From positions 1 to 64,000 of the forward strand of contig NZ_CADFEJ010000006.1 of assembly GCF_902833055.1 (NCBI RefSeq): a stretch of DNA of 64,000 nt, in the 5' to 3' direction. Positions within the stretch are counted from its first letter, which is position 1. The number at the start of each line of letters is the position of its first letter. The notes beneath the pieces are model-generated. The model did no database searches. It was given only the letters and a program-made list of their open reading frames with translations, and had not been told where the DNA came from. Source of the DNA: Burkholderia territorii. GTDB taxonomy: Bacteria; Pseudomonadota; Gammaproteobacteria; Burkholderiales; Burkholderiaceae. Of the stretch, positions 53,940 through 64,000 are shown one piece after another. Position numbers and translations under genes: made by a program.

Positions 53940-55019
53940 ATGGCATTGACGCTTGAGGCACTCGTAACGCGGTTCGGCGGCGAGATCGTCGGCGACGCCC
54001 AGTGCAAGGTGGGCGGCCTCGCGCCGCTCGACCAGGCAGGCCCTCAGCAACTCGCGTTTCTCGCGAATCCGAAGTACCTGTCGCAGGTCGAGACGACCCG
54101 TGCCGGCGCGGTGCTGATCGCGCCGAAGGATCTCGAAAAGCTCGGTGAGGCCGCCGGCCCCCGCAACTTTATCGTGACGCCGAATCCTTACGCGTACTTC
54201 GCACGCGTCGCGCAGATGTTCATCGATCTCGCCATGCCGCCGCGCGCGGCCGGCGTGCATCCGAGCGCGACGATCGACCGGGCCGCGCAGGTCGCGGCGA
54301 GCGCGGTGATCGGTCCGCACGTGACGGTCGAGGCCGGCGCGGTGATCGAGGACGGCGTGCAGCTCGACGCGAACGTGTTCGTCGGGCGCGGCACGACGAT
54401 CGGCGCGGGCTCTCACATCTATCCGAACGCATCGGTGTACCACGGCTGCAAGATCGGCCCGCGCGCAATCATCCACTCGGGTGCGGTGATCGGCTCCGAC
54501 GGTTTCGGCTTCGCGCCGGATTTCGTCGGCGACGGCGATGCGCGCACCGGCAGCTGGGTCAAGATCCCGCAGGTCGGCGGCGTATCGATCGGCCCGGACG
54601 TCGAGATCGGCGCGAACACGACGATCGACCGCGGCGCGATGGCGGACACCGTCATCGAGGAATGCGTGAAGATCGACAACCAGGTGCAAATCGCCCACAA
54701 CTGCCGGATCGGGGCCTACACGGTGATCGCCGGCAAGGCGGGCATCGCGGGCAGCACGACGATCGGCCGCCACTGCATGATCGGCGGCGCGGCCGGGATC
54801 GCCGGCCACGTGACGCTCGGCGACTATGTCATCATCACCGCGAATTCGGGCGTGTCGAAGTCGCTGCCGAAGGCCGGCATCTACACGAGCGCATTCCCGG
54901 CCGTCGACCACGGCGAATGGAACAAGAGCGCCGCGCTCGTGCGCAACCTCGACAAGTTGCGCGACCGCATCAAGGCGCTCGAAACCGCACTGGCCGCCCA
55001 GGGCGGCACGCACGCCTGA
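53940..55019 (+). CDS. lpxD: UDP-3-O-(3-hydroxyacyl)glucosamine N-acyltransferase
   Basis: Adds the N-linked hydroxyacyl chain in the third step of lipid A synthesis, using acyl-ACP. 359 residues. An N-terminal uridine-binding domain (about 1-100) is followed by a left-handed beta-helix of hexapeptide repeats, with the catalytic-loop histidine in [12 protein letters not shown] near 245-250. It starts 16 bp after skp. The lipid A genes here are interrupted only by fabZ. Confidence 0.96.
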   Translation: MALTLEALVTRFGGEIVGDAQCKVGGLAPLDQAGPQQLAFLANPKYLSQVETTRAGAVLIAPKDLEKLGEAAGPRNFIVTPNPYAYFARVAQMFIDLAMPPRAAGVHPSATIDRAAQVAASAVIGPHVTVEAGAVIEDGVQLDANVFVGRGTTIGAGSHIYPNASVYHGCKIGPRAIIHSGAVIGSDGFGFAPDFVGDGDARTGSWVKIPQVGGVSIGPDVEIGANTTIDRGAMADTVIEECVKIDNQVQIAHNCRIGAYTVIAGKAGIAGSTTIGRHCMIGGAAGIAGHVTLGDYVIITANSGVSKSLPKAGIYTSAFPAVDHGEWNKSAALVRNLDKLRDRIKALETALAAQGGTHA

Positions 55020-55148
55020 GCGCACCATGCGAGACCACGAACCGGGCACGGCCAGCGCATCCGGCCCGGTTTGCCAGACAGGGCCGCGCGGCGGCCCGCT
55101 TCAGCCTTTGCATCACCACCGCGCAGCTTCTGCGTGAGACGAACCATC

Positions 55149-55616
55149 ATGAGCACTGAAAAAATCAATCTCGACATCCACAAGATCCTCACGCTGCTGC
55201 CGCATCGCTATCCGATTCTGCTCGTCGATCGCGTGCTCGAACTCGAGCCGCACAAGGGAATCAAAGCGCTGAAGAACGTGTCGATCAACGAGCCGTTCTT
55301 CCAGGGGCACTTCCCGAAGCGGCCGGTGATGCCGGGTGTGCTGATCCTCGAGGCGCTCGCTCAGGCGGCCGCGCTGCTGACGTTCGCGGAAGAGCAGCCG
55401 AAGGATCCGGAAAACACGCTGTACTACTTCGTCGGCATCGACGGCGCGCGCTTCAAGCGCGTGGTGGAACCGGGCGACCAGCTGATTCTGAACGTGACGT
55501 TCGAACGCTACATCCGTGGTATCTGGAAGTTCAAGGCGGTGGCGGAAGTGGACGGCAAGGTGGCGGCGGAAGCCGAATTGATGTGCACGGTCAAGACGGC
55601 CGACGCGGCGCCCTGA
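55149..55616 (+). CDS. fabZ: 3-hydroxyacyl-ACP dehydratase FabZ
   Basis: Dehydrates 3-hydroxyacyl-ACP in fatty acid synthesis and so competes with LpxA and LpxD for the same substrate. 155 residues of hot-dog fold. Catalytic H54 is in [12 protein letters not shown] and E68 in [14 protein letters not shown] 55149 begins [14 protein letters not shown]. It lies between lpxD and lpxA, as in many Gram-negatives. Confidence 0.96.
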
Positions 55617-55683
55617 GCGACGCGGCACGCATGGGTAACGTAACGCGGGCAACGCGACACATCATATCGAGAGGCAACGGCGC

Positions 55684-56472
55684 ATGACCAGGATTCATCC
55701 TACCGCGATCGTCGAACCGGGCGCGCAGATCGACGAGTCCGTCGAGATCGGGCCGTACGCGATCGTCGGGCCGCACGTCACGATCGGCGCGCGTACGACG
55801 ATCGGCTCGCACAGCGTGATCGAAGGCCACACGACGCTCGGCGAGGACAACCGCATCGGCCATTACGCGTCGGTCGGCGGTCGTCCGCAGGACATGAAGT
55901 ACAAGGACGAGCCGACGAAGCTCGTGATCGGCAACCGCAACACGATCCGCGAATTCACGACGATCCACACCGGCACCGTCCAGGACGCCGGCGTGACGAC
56001 GCTCGGCGACGACAACTGGATCATGGCCTATGTGCACATCGGTCATGACTGCCGCGTCGGCAACAACGTGATTCTGTCGAGCAACGCGCAGATGGCCGGC
56101 CACGTCGAGATCGGCGACTTTGCGATCGTCGGCGGGATGTCGGGCGTGCACCAGTTCGTGCGCATTGGTGCGCATTCGATGCTGGGCGGCGCATCGGCGC
56201 TCGTGCAGGACGTGCCGCCGTTCGTGATCGCGGCCGGCAACAAGGCCGAGCCGCACGGCATCAACGTCGAAGGGCTGCGCCGGCGGGGTTTCTCGCCCGA
56301 CGCGATCTCGGCGCTGCGCAGCGCGTACCGCCTGCTGTACAAGAACGGCCTGTCGCTCGAGGAAGCGAAGGTGCAGTTGCGCGAGCTGGCGGCCGCGGGC
56401 GGCGATGGCGACGCGGCGGTCGCCGCGCTCGTCGCGTTCATCGACGCGTCCCAACGCGGCATCATCCGCTAA
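55684..56472 (+). CDS. lpxA: UDP-N-acetylglucosamine O-acyltransferase
   Basis: The first step of lipid A synthesis. 262 residues. A left-handed beta-helix occupies about 1-190, with the catalytic histidine H121 in [10 protein letters not shown] (the position of E. coli H125), and a helical C-terminal domain completes it. lpxB starts 3 nt after its stop. Confidence 0.97.
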   Translation: MTRIHPTAIVEPGAQIDESVEIGPYAIVGPHVTIGARTTIGSHSVIEGHTTLGEDNRIGHYASVGGRPQDMKYKDEPTKLVIGNRNTIREFTTIHTGTVQDAGVTTLGDDNWIMAYVHIGHDCRVGNNVILSSNAQMAGHVEIGDFAIVGGMSGVHQFVRIGAHSMLGGASALVQDVPPFVIAAGNKAEPHGINVEGLRRRGFSPDAISALRSAYRLLYKNGLSLEEAKVQLRELAAAGGDGDAAVAALVAFIDASQRGIIR

Positions 56473-56475
56473 GCG

Positions 56476-57645
56476 ATGTCGCTCCCGACCAATCAGCTCC
56501 GGCTCGCGATGGTGGCCGGCGAGCCGTCGGGCGATCTGCTCGCGGCGTCGTTGCTCGGCGGGCTTCACGAGCGGCTGCCCGCGTCGACTCACTATTACGG
56601 GATCGGCGGGCAGCGGATGCTCGCGCACGGCTTCGACTCGCACTGGCAGATGGACAAGCTGACGGTGCGCGGCTACGTCGAGGCGCTGGGCCAGATTCCC
56701 GAGATCCTGCGGATTCGCGGCGAGTTGAAGCGCCAGCTGCTCGCGGAGCGGCCCGACGCATTCATCGGCGTCGACGCACCCGACTTCAACTTCAACGTGG
56801 AGCAGGCCGCGCGCGACGCGGGCATCCCGTCGATCCACTTCGTGTGTCCGTCGATCTGGGCGTGGCGCGGCGGGCGGATCAAGAAGATCGCGAAGTCCGT
56901 CGATCACATGCTGTGCCTGTTCCCGTTCGAACCGGCGATCCTCGACAAGGCGGGCGTCGCGTCGACGTATGTCGGCCACCCGCTGGCCGACGAGATTCCG
57001 CTCGAGCCCGACACGCACGGCGCGCGCATCGCACTGGGCCTGCCCGTGGACGGCCCCGTGATCGCCGTGCTGCCGGGCAGCCGGCGCTCGGAGATCGCGC
57101 TGATCGGCCCGACGTTCTTCGCGGCGATGGCGCTGATGCAGCAGCGCGAGCCCGGCGTGCGGTTCGTGATGCCGGCCGCGACGCCGGCGCTGCGCGAACT
57201 GCTGCAGCCGCTCGTCGACGCGCATCCGCAGCTCGCGCTGACGATCACCGACGGCCGCTCGCAGGTCGCGATGACGGCTGCCGATGCGATCCTCGTGAAG
57301 AGCGGCACCGTCACGCTTGAAGCCGCGTTGCTCAAGAAGCCGATGGTGATTTCGTACAAGGTGCCGTGGCTGACCGGGCAAATCATGCGCCGTCAGGGCT
57401 ATCTGCCGTACGTCGGCTTGCCGAACATCCTGGCGGGGCGCTTCGTCGTGCCCGAGCTGCTGCAGCATTTCGCGACGCCCGAGGCGCTCGCCGATGCGAC
57501 GCTCACGCAGCTGCGCGACGACGCGAACCGCCGCACGCTGACGGAAGTGTTTACCGAAATGCATCTTTCGCTGCGGCAGAACACGGCCGCGAAGGCGGCC
57601 GAGGCGGTCGTGCGGGTCCTCGAGCAACGCAAGGGGCGCGCATGA
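56476..57645 (+). CDS. lpxB: Lipid-A-disaccharide synthase
   Basis: A GT-B glycosyltransferase (family GT19) that joins UDP-diacylglucosamine and lipid X. 389 residues. The N-terminal [14 protein letters not shown] (about 13-26) and the central [16 protein letters not shown] are family marks. Its stop overlaps the rnhB start (ATGA). Confidence 0.96.
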   Translation: MSLPTNQLRLAMVAGEPSGDLLAASLLGGLHERLPASTHYYGIGGQRMLAHGFDSHWQMDKLTVRGYVEALGQIPEILRIRGELKRQLLAERPDAFIGVDAPDFNFNVEQAARDAGIPSIHFVCPSIWAWRGGRIKKIAKSVDHMLCLFPFEPAILDKAGVASTYVGHPLADEIPLEPDTHGARIALGLPVDGPVIAVLPGSRRSEIALIGPTFFAAMALMQQREPGVRFVMPAATPALRELLQPLVDAHPQLALTITDGRSQVAMTAADAILVKSGTVTLEAALLKKPMVISYKVPWLTGQIMRRQGYLPYVGLPNILAGRFVVPELLQHFATPEALADATLTQLRDDANRRTLTEVFTEMHLSLRQNTAAKAAEAVVRVLEQRKGRA

Positions 57646-58286
57646 CGGCAGTTCGTGCACCACGCCGCCGCGTGTCGATCGACGTGCAAAGCGGCTTCGA
57701 CTTCAGCCGGCCCGACGAGATCGTCTGCGGCGTCGACGAAGCGGGCCGCGGCCCGCTCGCGGGGCCGGTGGTTGCCGCCGCGGTGATCCTCGATCCCGCG
57801 CAGCCGATCGACGGGCTCGACGATTCGAAGGCGTTGTCCGCGAAAAAGCGCGACGCGCTGTACGACCTGATCGTCGCGCGCTCGCGCGCATATTGCGTCG
57901 CTTCGGCCAGCGTCGACGAGATCGATACGCTCAATATCCTGCACGCGACGATGCTCGCGATGAAGCGGGCCGTCGAAGGCCTGTCGGTGCTGCCGACGCT
58001 CGCCCAGATCGACGGCAATCGCTGCCCGACGCTGAAGGTGCGTGCCGAGGCGATCGTCAGCGGCGACGCGCTCGTGCCGAGCATCTCGGCCGCGTCGATC
58101 CTCGCGAAGGTCGCGCGCGACCGCATGCTCGTCGAGCTGCACGAGCGCTTCCCCGTATATGGCTTCAACGTGCATGCCGGCTACGGCACCGAGAAACACC
58201 TTGCCGCGCTGCGCGAGCACGGCCCGTGCGAAGCCCATCGGCGCTCGTTCGCGCCGGTGCGTGCGGCACTTGACCTGATTCGATGA
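57642..58286 (+). CDS. rnhB: Ribonuclease HII
   Basis: Cuts RNA in RNA-DNA hybrids and single ribonucleotides in DNA. 214 residues. Catalytic D and E are in [15 protein letters not shown] near 28-42, further acidic residues are in LAQIDGN, and AGYGTEKH is in the C-terminal region. It overlaps lpxB upstream and the RNA methyltransferase gene downstream by 4 nt each. Confidence 0.96.
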   Translation: MTAVRAPRRRVSIDVQSGFDFSRPDEIVCGVDEAGRGPLAGPVVAAAVILDPAQPIDGLDDSKALSAKKRDALYDLIVARSRAYCVASASVDEIDTLNILHATMLAMKRAVEGLSVLPTLAQIDGNRCPTLKVRAEAIVSGDALVPSISAASILAKVARDRMLVELHERFPVYGFNVHAGYGTEKHLAALREHGPCEAHRRSFAPVRAALDLIR

Positions 58287-59065
58287 AAAGCATCACTTCC
58301 CGCGACAATCCGCTGTACAAGCGCCTGAAGGCGCTCGCGGGTTCGACGTCCCAGCAGCGCCGCGGCGGCCAGGCACTGCTCGAGGGTTTCCACCTCGCCG
58401 GCGCGTATCTCGACACGGGCGCGGTGCCCGAACTGTGCGTCGCCACCGAAGGCGCGCTCGCGCACGACGAAGCGCAGGCGCTCATCGCGCGCGTCGATGC
58501 GCAGCGCGTCGTCACGCTGCCCGATGCGCTGTTCGGGCAACTGTCGAACGTGGTCAGCGGTGTCGGCTTCCTGTTGCTCGTGGATCGGCCCGCGCAGCCG
58601 CTGCCGGAGCGCATCGCGCACACGTCGGTCGTGCTCGACGGCGTGCAGGACGCCGGCAACGTCGGCTCGATCCTGCGCAGCGCGGCGGCCGCTGGCGTGC
58701 GGCACGTCTTCTGCGCGCCGGGCACGGCCTACGCGTGGTCGTCGAAGGTGCTGCGTTCGGCGATGGGCGCGCATTTCCTGCTGTCGATCCACGAAGACGT
58801 CGAGCCCGACGCGCTCGCCGTGCGCCTCGACGTGCCGGTCGCGCTGACCGATTCGCACGGCGCGCAGGCCGTCTACGACTGTGACCTGTCCGGGCCCGTC
58901 GCATGGGTGTTCGGCAACGAGGGCGCCGGCGTGTCGGCGTTCTGGCGCGACGCGGCCACGCATCGCGTGACGATCCCGCAGCCGGGCGGCATGGAGTCGC
59001 TGAACGTCGCGGCAGCGGCGGCGGTGTGCCTGTTCGAGCAGGTGCGGCAGCAGCGGCGCGCGTGA
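58283..59065 (+). CDS. SpoU/TrmH family RNA 2'-O-methyltransferase
   Basis: A 260-residue SPOUT enzyme. An N-terminal L30e-like substrate-binding domain (about 1-100, starting [16 protein letters not shown]) is followed by the knotted SAM domain. The three SPOUT motifs are visible: [26 protein letters not shown] and [17 protein letters not shown]. The domain layout resembles RlmB and related 23S rRNA enzymes, so rRNA is more likely than tRNA, but the target is not certain. It is the last gene of the plus-strand series; a terminator follows. Confidence 0.88.
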   Translation: MKSITSRDNPLYKRLKALAGSTSQQRRGGQALLEGFHLAGAYLDTGAVPELCVATEGALAHDEAQALIARVDAQRVVTLPDALFGQLSNVVSGVGFLLLVDRPAQPLPERIAHTSVVLDGVQDAGNVGSILRSAAAAGVRHVFCAPGTAYAWSSKVLRSAMGAHFLLSIHEDVEPDALAVRLDVPVALTDSHGAQAVYDCDLSGPVAWVFGNEGAGVSAFWRDAATHRVTIPQPGGMESLNVAAAAAVCLFEQVRQQRRA

Positions 59066-59116
59066 CATGACGGCGTGACGCACCGCGTTGCACGTGCGCC
59101 GTAACCCGCACCATGA

Positions 59117-59146
59117 AGAAAGGCCGCGTTCGACGCGGCCTTTCCG
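59117..59146 (+). terminator. Bidirectional terminator between the methyltransferase gene and ppsR
   Basis: AAAGGCCGCG and CGCGGCCTTT pair around a TTCGA loop, giving a 10-bp stem with short A and T flanks. It ends the long plus-strand series and the convergent ppsR transcript. Confidence 0.8.
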
Positions 59147-59174
59147 TTTCCGGCGGCGGCCGACGGCCAGGCCG

Positions 59175-59990
59175 TCAGTACGACTGCCGGTCGAGACGGA
59201 TTTCCTGCAGGATCGTCGTGGCGATCTCCTCGATCGACTTGTGCGTCGACGACAGCCACTTGATCCCTTCGCGACGCATCATCGCCTCGGCCTCGTTGAT
59301 CTCGTAGCGGCAGTTCTCCGGGGCCGCGTACTTGCTGCCAGGGCGGCGCTCGTTGCGGATCTCCGACAGACGCTGCGGGTCGATTGAAAGCCCGAACAGC
59401 TTGTCGCGATGCGGCGACAGCGCCGACGGCAGCTTGCCGCGCTCGAAGTCTTCCGGAATCAGCGGGTAGTTGGCGGCCTTCACGCCGTACTGCATCGCGA
59501 GATACAGGCTCGTCGGCGTCTTGCCGCTGCGCGACACGCCGACCAGGATCACGTCGGCTTCCGACAGGTTGCGGTTCGACTGGCCGTCGTCGTGCGCGAG
59601 CGAGAAGTTGATCGCCTCGATCCGCGTCTTGTATTCCTCGGTATCGGCGTTCTGGTGGCCGCGGCCCATCGCGTGGCTCGACTTCAGCTCCAGTTCCTGC
59701 TCGAGCGGCTCGACGAAGCGCTGGAACATGTCGAGCACGAGCGCATTCGAGCGCTTGACGATGTCGTTCGACTCGCTGTCGACGAGCGTCGTGAACACGA
59801 TCGCGCGCCGGCCGTCGTGCACCGCGGCTTCGTTGATCTTCTCGACGGTCGCAAACGCCTTGTCGAGCGAGTCGACGAATGGCAAGCGCACGAGGCGGAA
59901 TTTCTGGTCGAACTGCGAGAGGATCGAGTGCGCGAAGGTTTCGGCAGTGATCCCGGTGCCGTCGGAGACGATGAAAACGGTAGGCAGCAT
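59175..59990 (-). CDS. ppsR: PEP synthase regulatory protein (kinase/pyrophosphorylase)
   Basis: A bifunctional ADP-dependent kinase and Pi-dependent pyrophosphorylase (DUF299 family) that switches PpsA off and on at a threonine next to its catalytic histidine. 271 residues. It starts MLPTVFIVSDGTGITAETFA and carries the P-loop GVSRSGKTPTS near 150-160. It is divergent from its target, ppsA. Confidence 0.95.
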   Translation of the reverse strand: MLPTVFIVSDGTGITAETFAHSILSQFDQKFRLVRLPFVDSLDKAFATVEKINEAAVHDGRRAIVFTTLVDSESNDIVKRSNALVLDMFQRFVEPLEQELELKSSHAMGRGHQNADTEEYKTRIEAINFSLAHDDGQSNRNLSEADVILVGVSRSGKTPTSLYLAMQYGVKAANYPLIPEDFERGKLPSALSPHRDKLFGLSIDPQRLSEIRNERRPGSKYAAPENCRYEINEAEAMMRREGIKWLSSTHKSIEEIATTILQEIRLDRQSY

Positions 59991-60366
59991 GAATCTGGGT
60001 GTCGAGCGTGAAGGGCGGTTGCGCGGGCGGCTGGAGGTCCGCCTCCAGACGCAGTGACAAGGTCGCGCCACATCCGGCATCCGGCACGGTAGAATAGCGG
60101 CAACCTGTTGGATAAGCAATTGCGGGGGCACGGTGCGAACGGCACCGCGGGCTTGCCCTGATTGATCGAAAACTCCCGGCAAGTTCGGCGATTCGTCTGA
60201 ATATATCGCCCTTCTGCCGGGATTTTTGCAAATCGGGTCGGAAGATTTTCCGCCGCTGCGATTGTTTCTCCAACAGGTTGCGCAAGACGCGCCGCGCCTT
60301 TTTGCAAGCGCCCGCGTCCGAGCCCACTTGCGCAATCGAGCATTTTTTTCACACTTAGGGGCTTGT
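59991..60366. promoter_or_regulatory. Divergent ppsR/ppsA control region
   Basis: These 376 bp hold both promoters. On the plus strand a TAGAAT (60090-60095) could serve ppsA and would give a leader of about 265 nt; its -35 is weak. The second half is rich in repeated TTTTTGCAA and TTGCGCAA words (60223-60230, 60279-60286, 60300-60307, 60330-60336), which might bind a regulator. No ORF with coding character is seen in the ppsA leader. Confidence 0.4.
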
Positions 60367-62766
60367 ATGACTAACGCAGCAAACGTCGCAAAGGACCAGG
60401 CGTATGTAATCCCGTTCGAGCAGTTGCGGATGACCGATGTGGAGATCGTGGGCGGCAAGAATGCGTCGCTCGGCGAGATGATCAGCCAGCTTTCCGAAGC
60501 AGGCGTTCGCGTGCCCACCGGTTTCGCCACGACCGCGCTCGCCTTCCGTGATTTCCTCAAGCACAACGATCTGACCGATCGCATCGCCAAGCGTCTCGAG
60601 TCGCTCGACATCGACGACGTGAAGGCGCTCGCCGAAGCCGGTGCCGAAATCCGCAAGTGGATCGTCGAGGCGCCGCTGCAGGCACGCCTCGAGCAGGAAA
60701 TCCGCGCACAGTTCGAAACCCTGAAGAACGGCTCGCCGAGCGAGTTGTCGTTCGCCGTGCGTTCGTCCGCGACCGCGGAAGACCTGCCCGACGCGTCGTT
60801 CGCGGGTCAGCAGGAGTCTTACCTGAACGTGGTCGGCATCGACGACGTGCTCGATCGCATGAAGCACGTGTTCGCGTCGCTGTACAACGACCGCGCGATC
60901 TCGTACCGCGTGCACAAGGGCTTCACGCACGCCGAAGTCGCGCTGTCGGCCGGCGTGCAGCGCATGGTCCGCTCGGACGTCGGCGCGGCCGGCGTGATGT
61001 TCACGATCGACACCGAATCGGGCTTCAAGGACGCCGTGTTCATCACGTCGAGCTACGGCCTGGGCGAAACCGTCGTGCAGGGCGCGGTGAACCCGGACGA
61101 GTTCTATGTGTTCAAGACGACGCTTGCGCAGGACAAGTATCCGATCATCCGCCGCTCGATCGGCTCGAAGCTGATCAAGATGGAATTCACGCAGCCGGGC
61201 GAGCCGGGCCGCGTGAAGACGGTCGACGTGCCGCACGAGCAGCGCAACCGCTACTCGATCACCGACGAAGACGTGATCGAGCTGGCGAAGTACGCGGTCA
61301 TCATCGAGAAGCACTACCAGCGTCCGATGGACATCGAGTGGGGCAAGGACGGCCGCGACGGCAAGATCTTCATCCTGCAGGCGCGTCCTGAAACGGTAAA
61401 GAGCCAGGCGAGCGGCAAGGCCGAGCAGCGCTTCAAGCTGAAGGGGCAGTCGCAGGTGCTGGCGACGGGCCGTGCGATCGGCCAGAAGATCGGTGCGGGC
61501 CCCGTGCGCGTGATCCAGGATCCGTCGGAAATGGAACGCGTGCAGCCGGGCGACGTGCTGGTGGCCGACATGACCGACCCGAACTGGGAGCCGGTGATGA
61601 AGCGTGCGGCGGCAATCGTCACGAACCGTGGCGGCCGGACCTGCCACGCGGCGATCATCGCGCGTGAGCTCGGCGTGCCGGCAGTCGTCGGCTGCGGCGA
61701 TGCGACCGACGTGCTGAAGGACGGCGCGCTGGTGACGGTGTCGTGCGCGGAAGGCGACGAAGGCAAGATCTACGACGGGCTGCTCGAGACGGAAGTCACG
61801 GAAGTGCAGCGCGGCGATCTGCCGGAAATCCCGGTCAAGATCATGATGAACGTCGGCAACCCGCAGCTCGCGTTCGACTTCTCGCAACTGCCGAACGGCG
61901 GTGTCGGCCTCGCGCGTCTCGAGTTCATCATCAACAACAACATCGGCGTGCACCCGAAGGCGATCCTCGAGTACCCGAACATCGACCAGGACCTGAAGAA
62001 GGCGGTCGAGAGCGTCGCGCGCGGTCACGCGTCGCCGCGTCAGTTCTACGTCGACAAGCTGACGGAAGGCGTTGCGACGATCGCGGCGGCGTTCTATCCG
62101 AAGCCCGTGATCGTGCGTCTGTCCGACTTCAAGTCGAACGAGTACAAGAAGCTGATCGGCGGTTCGCGCTACGAGCCGGACGAGGAAAACCCGATGCTGG
62201 GCTTCCGCGGCGCGTCGCGCTACATCGCAGAAGACTTCGCGCAGGCGTTCGAGATGGAATGCCGTGCACTGAAGCGCGTGCGCGACGAGATGGGCCTGAC
62301 CAACGTCGAGATCATGGTGCCGTTCGTGCGTACCGTGAAGCAGGCGGAGCGCGTCGTCGGCCTGCTCGAGAAGTTCGGCCTGAAGCGCGGCGAGAACGGC
62401 CTGCGCCTCGTGATGATGTGTGAAGTTCCGACCAACGCGATCCTCGCCGAAGAGTTCCTCGAGCACTTCGACGGTTTCTCGATCGGTTCGAACGACCTCA
62501 CGCAGCTCACGCTCGGCCTCGACCGCGACTCGGGCATGGAACTGCTGGCCGTCGACTTCGACGAACGCGACCCGGCCGTCAAGTTCCTGCTCAAGCGGGC
62601 AATCGATACCTGCCGCAAGATGGGCAAGTACGTCGGTATCTGCGGTCAGGGCCCGTCCGATCACCCGGACTTCGCGCAATGGCTGACCGACGAAGGCATC
62701 GTGTCGATCTCGCTGAACCCGGACACGATCATCGATACGTGGCAGGCGCTCGCCAACCGGAAGTAA
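60367..62766 (+). CDS. ppsA: Phosphoenolpyruvate synthase
   Basis: Makes PEP from pyruvate and ATP for gluconeogenesis. 799 residues. The N-terminal ATP-grasp region is followed by the phosphohistidine H427 in [10 protein letters not shown] (the neighbouring threonine is the PpsR target position in this family) and the PEP-binding domain with catalytic C759 in [16 protein letters not shown] precedes the ATG at 60367. With aceA and aceB it supports growth on C2 compounds and fatty acids. Confidence 0.97.
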   Translation: MTNAANVAKDQAYVIPFEQLRMTDVEIVGGKNASLGEMISQLSEAGVRVPTGFATTALAFRDFLKHNDLTDRIAKRLESLDIDDVKALAEAGAEIRKWIVEAPLQARLEQEIRAQFETLKNGSPSELSFAVRSSATAEDLPDASFAGQQESYLNVVGIDDVLDRMKHVFASLYNDRAISYRVHKGFTHAEVALSAGVQRMVRSDVGAAGVMFTIDTESGFKDAVFITSSYGLGETVVQGAVNPDEFYVFKTTLAQDKYPIIRRSIGSKLIKMEFTQPGEPGRVKTVDVPHEQRNRYSITDEDVIELAKYAVIIEKHYQRPMDIEWGKDGRDGKIFILQARPETVKSQASGKAEQRFKLKGQSQVLATGRAIGQKIGAGPVRVIQDPSEMERVQPGDVLVADMTDPNWEPVMKRAAAIVTNRGGRTCHAAIIARELGVPAVVGCGDATDVLKDGALVTVSCAEGDEGKIYDGLLETEVTEVQRGDLPEIPVKIMMNVGNPQLAFDFSQLPNGGVGLARLEFIINNNIGVHPKAILEYPNIDQDLKKAVESVARGHASPRQFYVDKLTEGVATIAAAFYPKPVIVRLSDFKSNEYKKLIGGSRYEPDEENPMLGFRGASRYIAEDFAQAFEMECRALKRVRDEMGLTNVEIMVPFVRTVKQAERVVGLLEKFGLKRGENGLRLVMMCEVPTNAILAEEFLEHFDGFSIGSNDLTQLTLGLDRDSGMELLAVDFDERDPAVKFLLKRAIDTCRKMGKYVGICGQGPSDHPDFAQWLTDEGIVSISLNPDTIIDTWQALANRK

Positions 62767-62842
62767 CGGTCGGTAATGTCCGCTCGGCACAAGCGCGCTC
62801 CGCCGCGCTTGTGTTGAAGGCAAAATGCAAGGTTCGTGTTAT

Positions 62843-62874
62843 AAACACCCCGGTAAGCACCGGGGTGTTTTTGT
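62843..62874 (+). terminator. Rho-independent terminator of ppsA
   Basis: A perfect 12-bp stem (62843-62854 with 62859-62870) and a 4-nt loop, followed by TTGTTTG. It lies about 75 bp after the ppsA stop. Confidence 0.9.
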
Positions 62875-62985
62875 TTGTCGGTACGTAACGGGCGAATTTC
62901 GGGTGTACCCGGGCGTGCCGGCCGCATCCGCTTGCGGCGGCGAAGAATATAGTGTGCGTACGGGAGCGTTTTTCTGGAGACCACA

Positions 62986-63420
62986 ATGATGTCGGGGCAT
63001 CTGTTCTGGTGGGTCGGAGTCGGCGTGCTGGTCGTCGCCGAATTGCTGACCGGCACGTTCTACCTGCTGATGATCGCGCTCGGCTTTCTCGCCGGCGGCT
63101 TGCTGCAACTGGCCGGTTTCGCGCCGCACGTGCAGTTCGGCGTGGCCGCCGCGGTCGCGATCATCGCGATGATCGTGCTGCGTCGGTCGGGGCTCGGGCG
63201 CAAGCAGAAGCGCGACACGTCGACGAATCCGGACGTCAATCTCGATATCGGCTCGACCGTCACGGTCGACGCGTGGCATGACGGCCGCGCGCGCGTGCAA
63301 TATCGCGGCGCCGACTGGGACGTCGAACTCGCGCACGGCGAGCGCGACGATGCGCGCGTGTATCAGGTGCGCGCCGTGCGCGGCAACTGTCTCGTGGTCG
63401 TAGCGAAACCCGCGGGCTGA
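62986..63420 (+). CDS. NfeD family membrane protein
   Basis: A short-form NfeD of 144 residues. Two or three N-terminal membrane helices (about 5-65) are followed by an OB-fold domain (about 85-140) containing VTVDAWHDGRARVQYRG. This form normally partners the SPFH protein encoded next to it, in membrane-microdomain quality control. GGAG lies 6 nt before the ATG. The next gene starts 33 bp downstream. Confidence 0.92.
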   Translation: MMSGHLFWWVGVGVLVVAELLTGTFYLLMIALGFLAGGLLQLAGFAPHVQFGVAAAVAIIAMIVLRRSGLGRKQKRDTSTNPDVNLDIGSTVTVDAWHDGRARVQYRGADWDVELAHGERDDARVYQVRAVRGNCLVVVAKPAG

Positions 63421-63453
63421 TCGTCCGCCAATACAACAAGGAGGAAACATTTC

Positions 63454-64000
63454 ATGGATTCGCTGATCATCTGGGTCGTCCTGCTCGTCATCGCCATCGT
63501 GATCGTGTCGAAGACGGTGAAGATCGTGCCGCAGCAGCATGCGTGGGTGCTCGAACGCTTCGGGCGCTATCACGCGACGCTGTCGCCCGGCCTCAATATC
63601 GTGCTGCCGTTCGTCGACCGGATCGCCTACCGCCACGTGCTGAAGGAAATTCCGCTCGACGTGCCGAGCCAAGTCTGCATCACGCGCGACAACACGCAAC
63701 TGCAGGTCGACGGCGTGCTGTACTTCCAGGTGACCGATCCGATGAAGGCCTCGTACGGGTCGAGCAACTTCGTGCTCGCGATCACGCAACTCGCGCAGAC
63801 CACACTACGGTCGGTGGTCGGCAAGCTCGAACTCGACAAGACCTTCGAGGAGCGCGACTTCATCAACCACAACATCGTGTCGGCGCTCGACCAGGCTGCC
63901 GCGAACTGGGGCGTGAAAGTGCTGCGTTACGAGATCAAGGACCTGACGCCGCCGAAGGAAATCCTGCACGCGATGCAGGCGCAGATTACCGCCGAGCGGG
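63454..64000 (+). CDS. SPFH/band-7 (stomatin-like) protein, cut by the window end
   Basis: The first 182 residues are present. An N-terminal membrane helix (about 2-19) is followed by the SPFH domain, with VPQQHAWVLERFGRYHATL, then GLNIVLPFVDRIAYR and VDGVLYFQVTDP. This matches the slipin/QmcA group that pairs with short NfeD. AAGGAGG lies 9 nt before the ATG. The C-terminal coiled coil is beyond the window. Confidence 0.93.
   Translation, partial: MDSLIIWVVLLVIAIVIVSKTVKIVPQQHAWVLERFGRYHATLSPGLNIVLPFVDRIAYRHVLKEIPLDVPSQVCITRDNTQLQVDGVLYFQVTDPMKASYGSSNFVLAITQLAQTTLRSVVGKLELDKTFEERDFINHNIVSALDQAAANWGVKVLRYEIKDLTPPKEILHAMQAQITAER

Overview
The window is GC-rich chromosomal DNA whose gene content and order fit the core primary chromosome of a Burkholderia, most likely of the cepacia complex. 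Three things point there: the blocks rpsB-tsf-pyrH-frr-uppS-cdsA-dxr-rseP-bamA-skp-lpxD-fabZ-lpxA-lpxB-rnhB, dapC-dapD-dapE-prmB and smc-zipA-ligA-def; strong G/C bias at third codon positions; and frequent GTG and TTG starts. The species is an inference. I see no insertion sequence, prophage, CRISPR array or secretion cluster.

Layout. 1-580: tRNA-Glu and tRNA-Asp, followed by a mosaic of direct and inverted tRNA-Asp 3'-end copies. 580-8411: an acetyltransferase, an AraC regulator, a GGCT-like protein, then the glyoxylate-shunt neighbourhood: aceB, preceded on the same strand by a haloacid dehalogenase with a divergent LysR regulator, a universal stress protein, and aceA. 8791-10958: RhlE helicase with a long leader, and an acyl-CoA-binding protein. 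11115-14353: tsaB-rimI-udg-DUF1853 operon joined by ATGA overlaps. 14372-16547: thiD and lplT. 16766-19623: alr, radA and a small orphan. 19814-23918: an ABC-F protein, glutathione peroxidase and cardiolipin synthase. 24032-28637: dapC-dapD-(ArsC-like)-dapE-prmB. 28811-37563: a DMT transporter, then smc, zipA, ligA and def. 37659-43024 (minus strand): an S4 pseudouridine synthase with a large repeat tail, glnD and map. 43414-59065 (plus strand): translation genes, isoprenoid and phospholipid genes, envelope assembly and lipid A genes, rnhB and an RNA methyltransferase. 59175-62766: ppsR and ppsA, divergent. 62986-64000: NfeD and a truncated SPFH protein.

How the genes work together. The 43-59 kb block couples ribosome production and recycling to undecaprenyl-PP, CDP-diacylglycerol and MEP-pathway isoprenoid synthesis, to sigma-E-type proteolysis (RseP), to outer-membrane protein assembly (BamA, Skp) and to lipid A synthesis (LpxD, LpxA, LpxB, with FabZ competing for the same acyl-ACP). 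aceA and aceB supply the glyoxylate shunt and PpsA supplies gluconeogenesis, so both support growth on acetate and fatty acids. The dap genes feed lysine and peptidoglycan.

The less ordinary signals are: a psi-like (HolD) N-terminal peptide on the family 4 uracil-DNA glycosylase next to rimI; a six-unit 46-residue repeat in the pseudouridine synthase; a complete L-2-haloacid dehalogenase active site encoded directly upstream of malate synthase; the tRNA-Asp mosaic; and long, structured leaders before rpsB, rhlE and perhaps ppsA.
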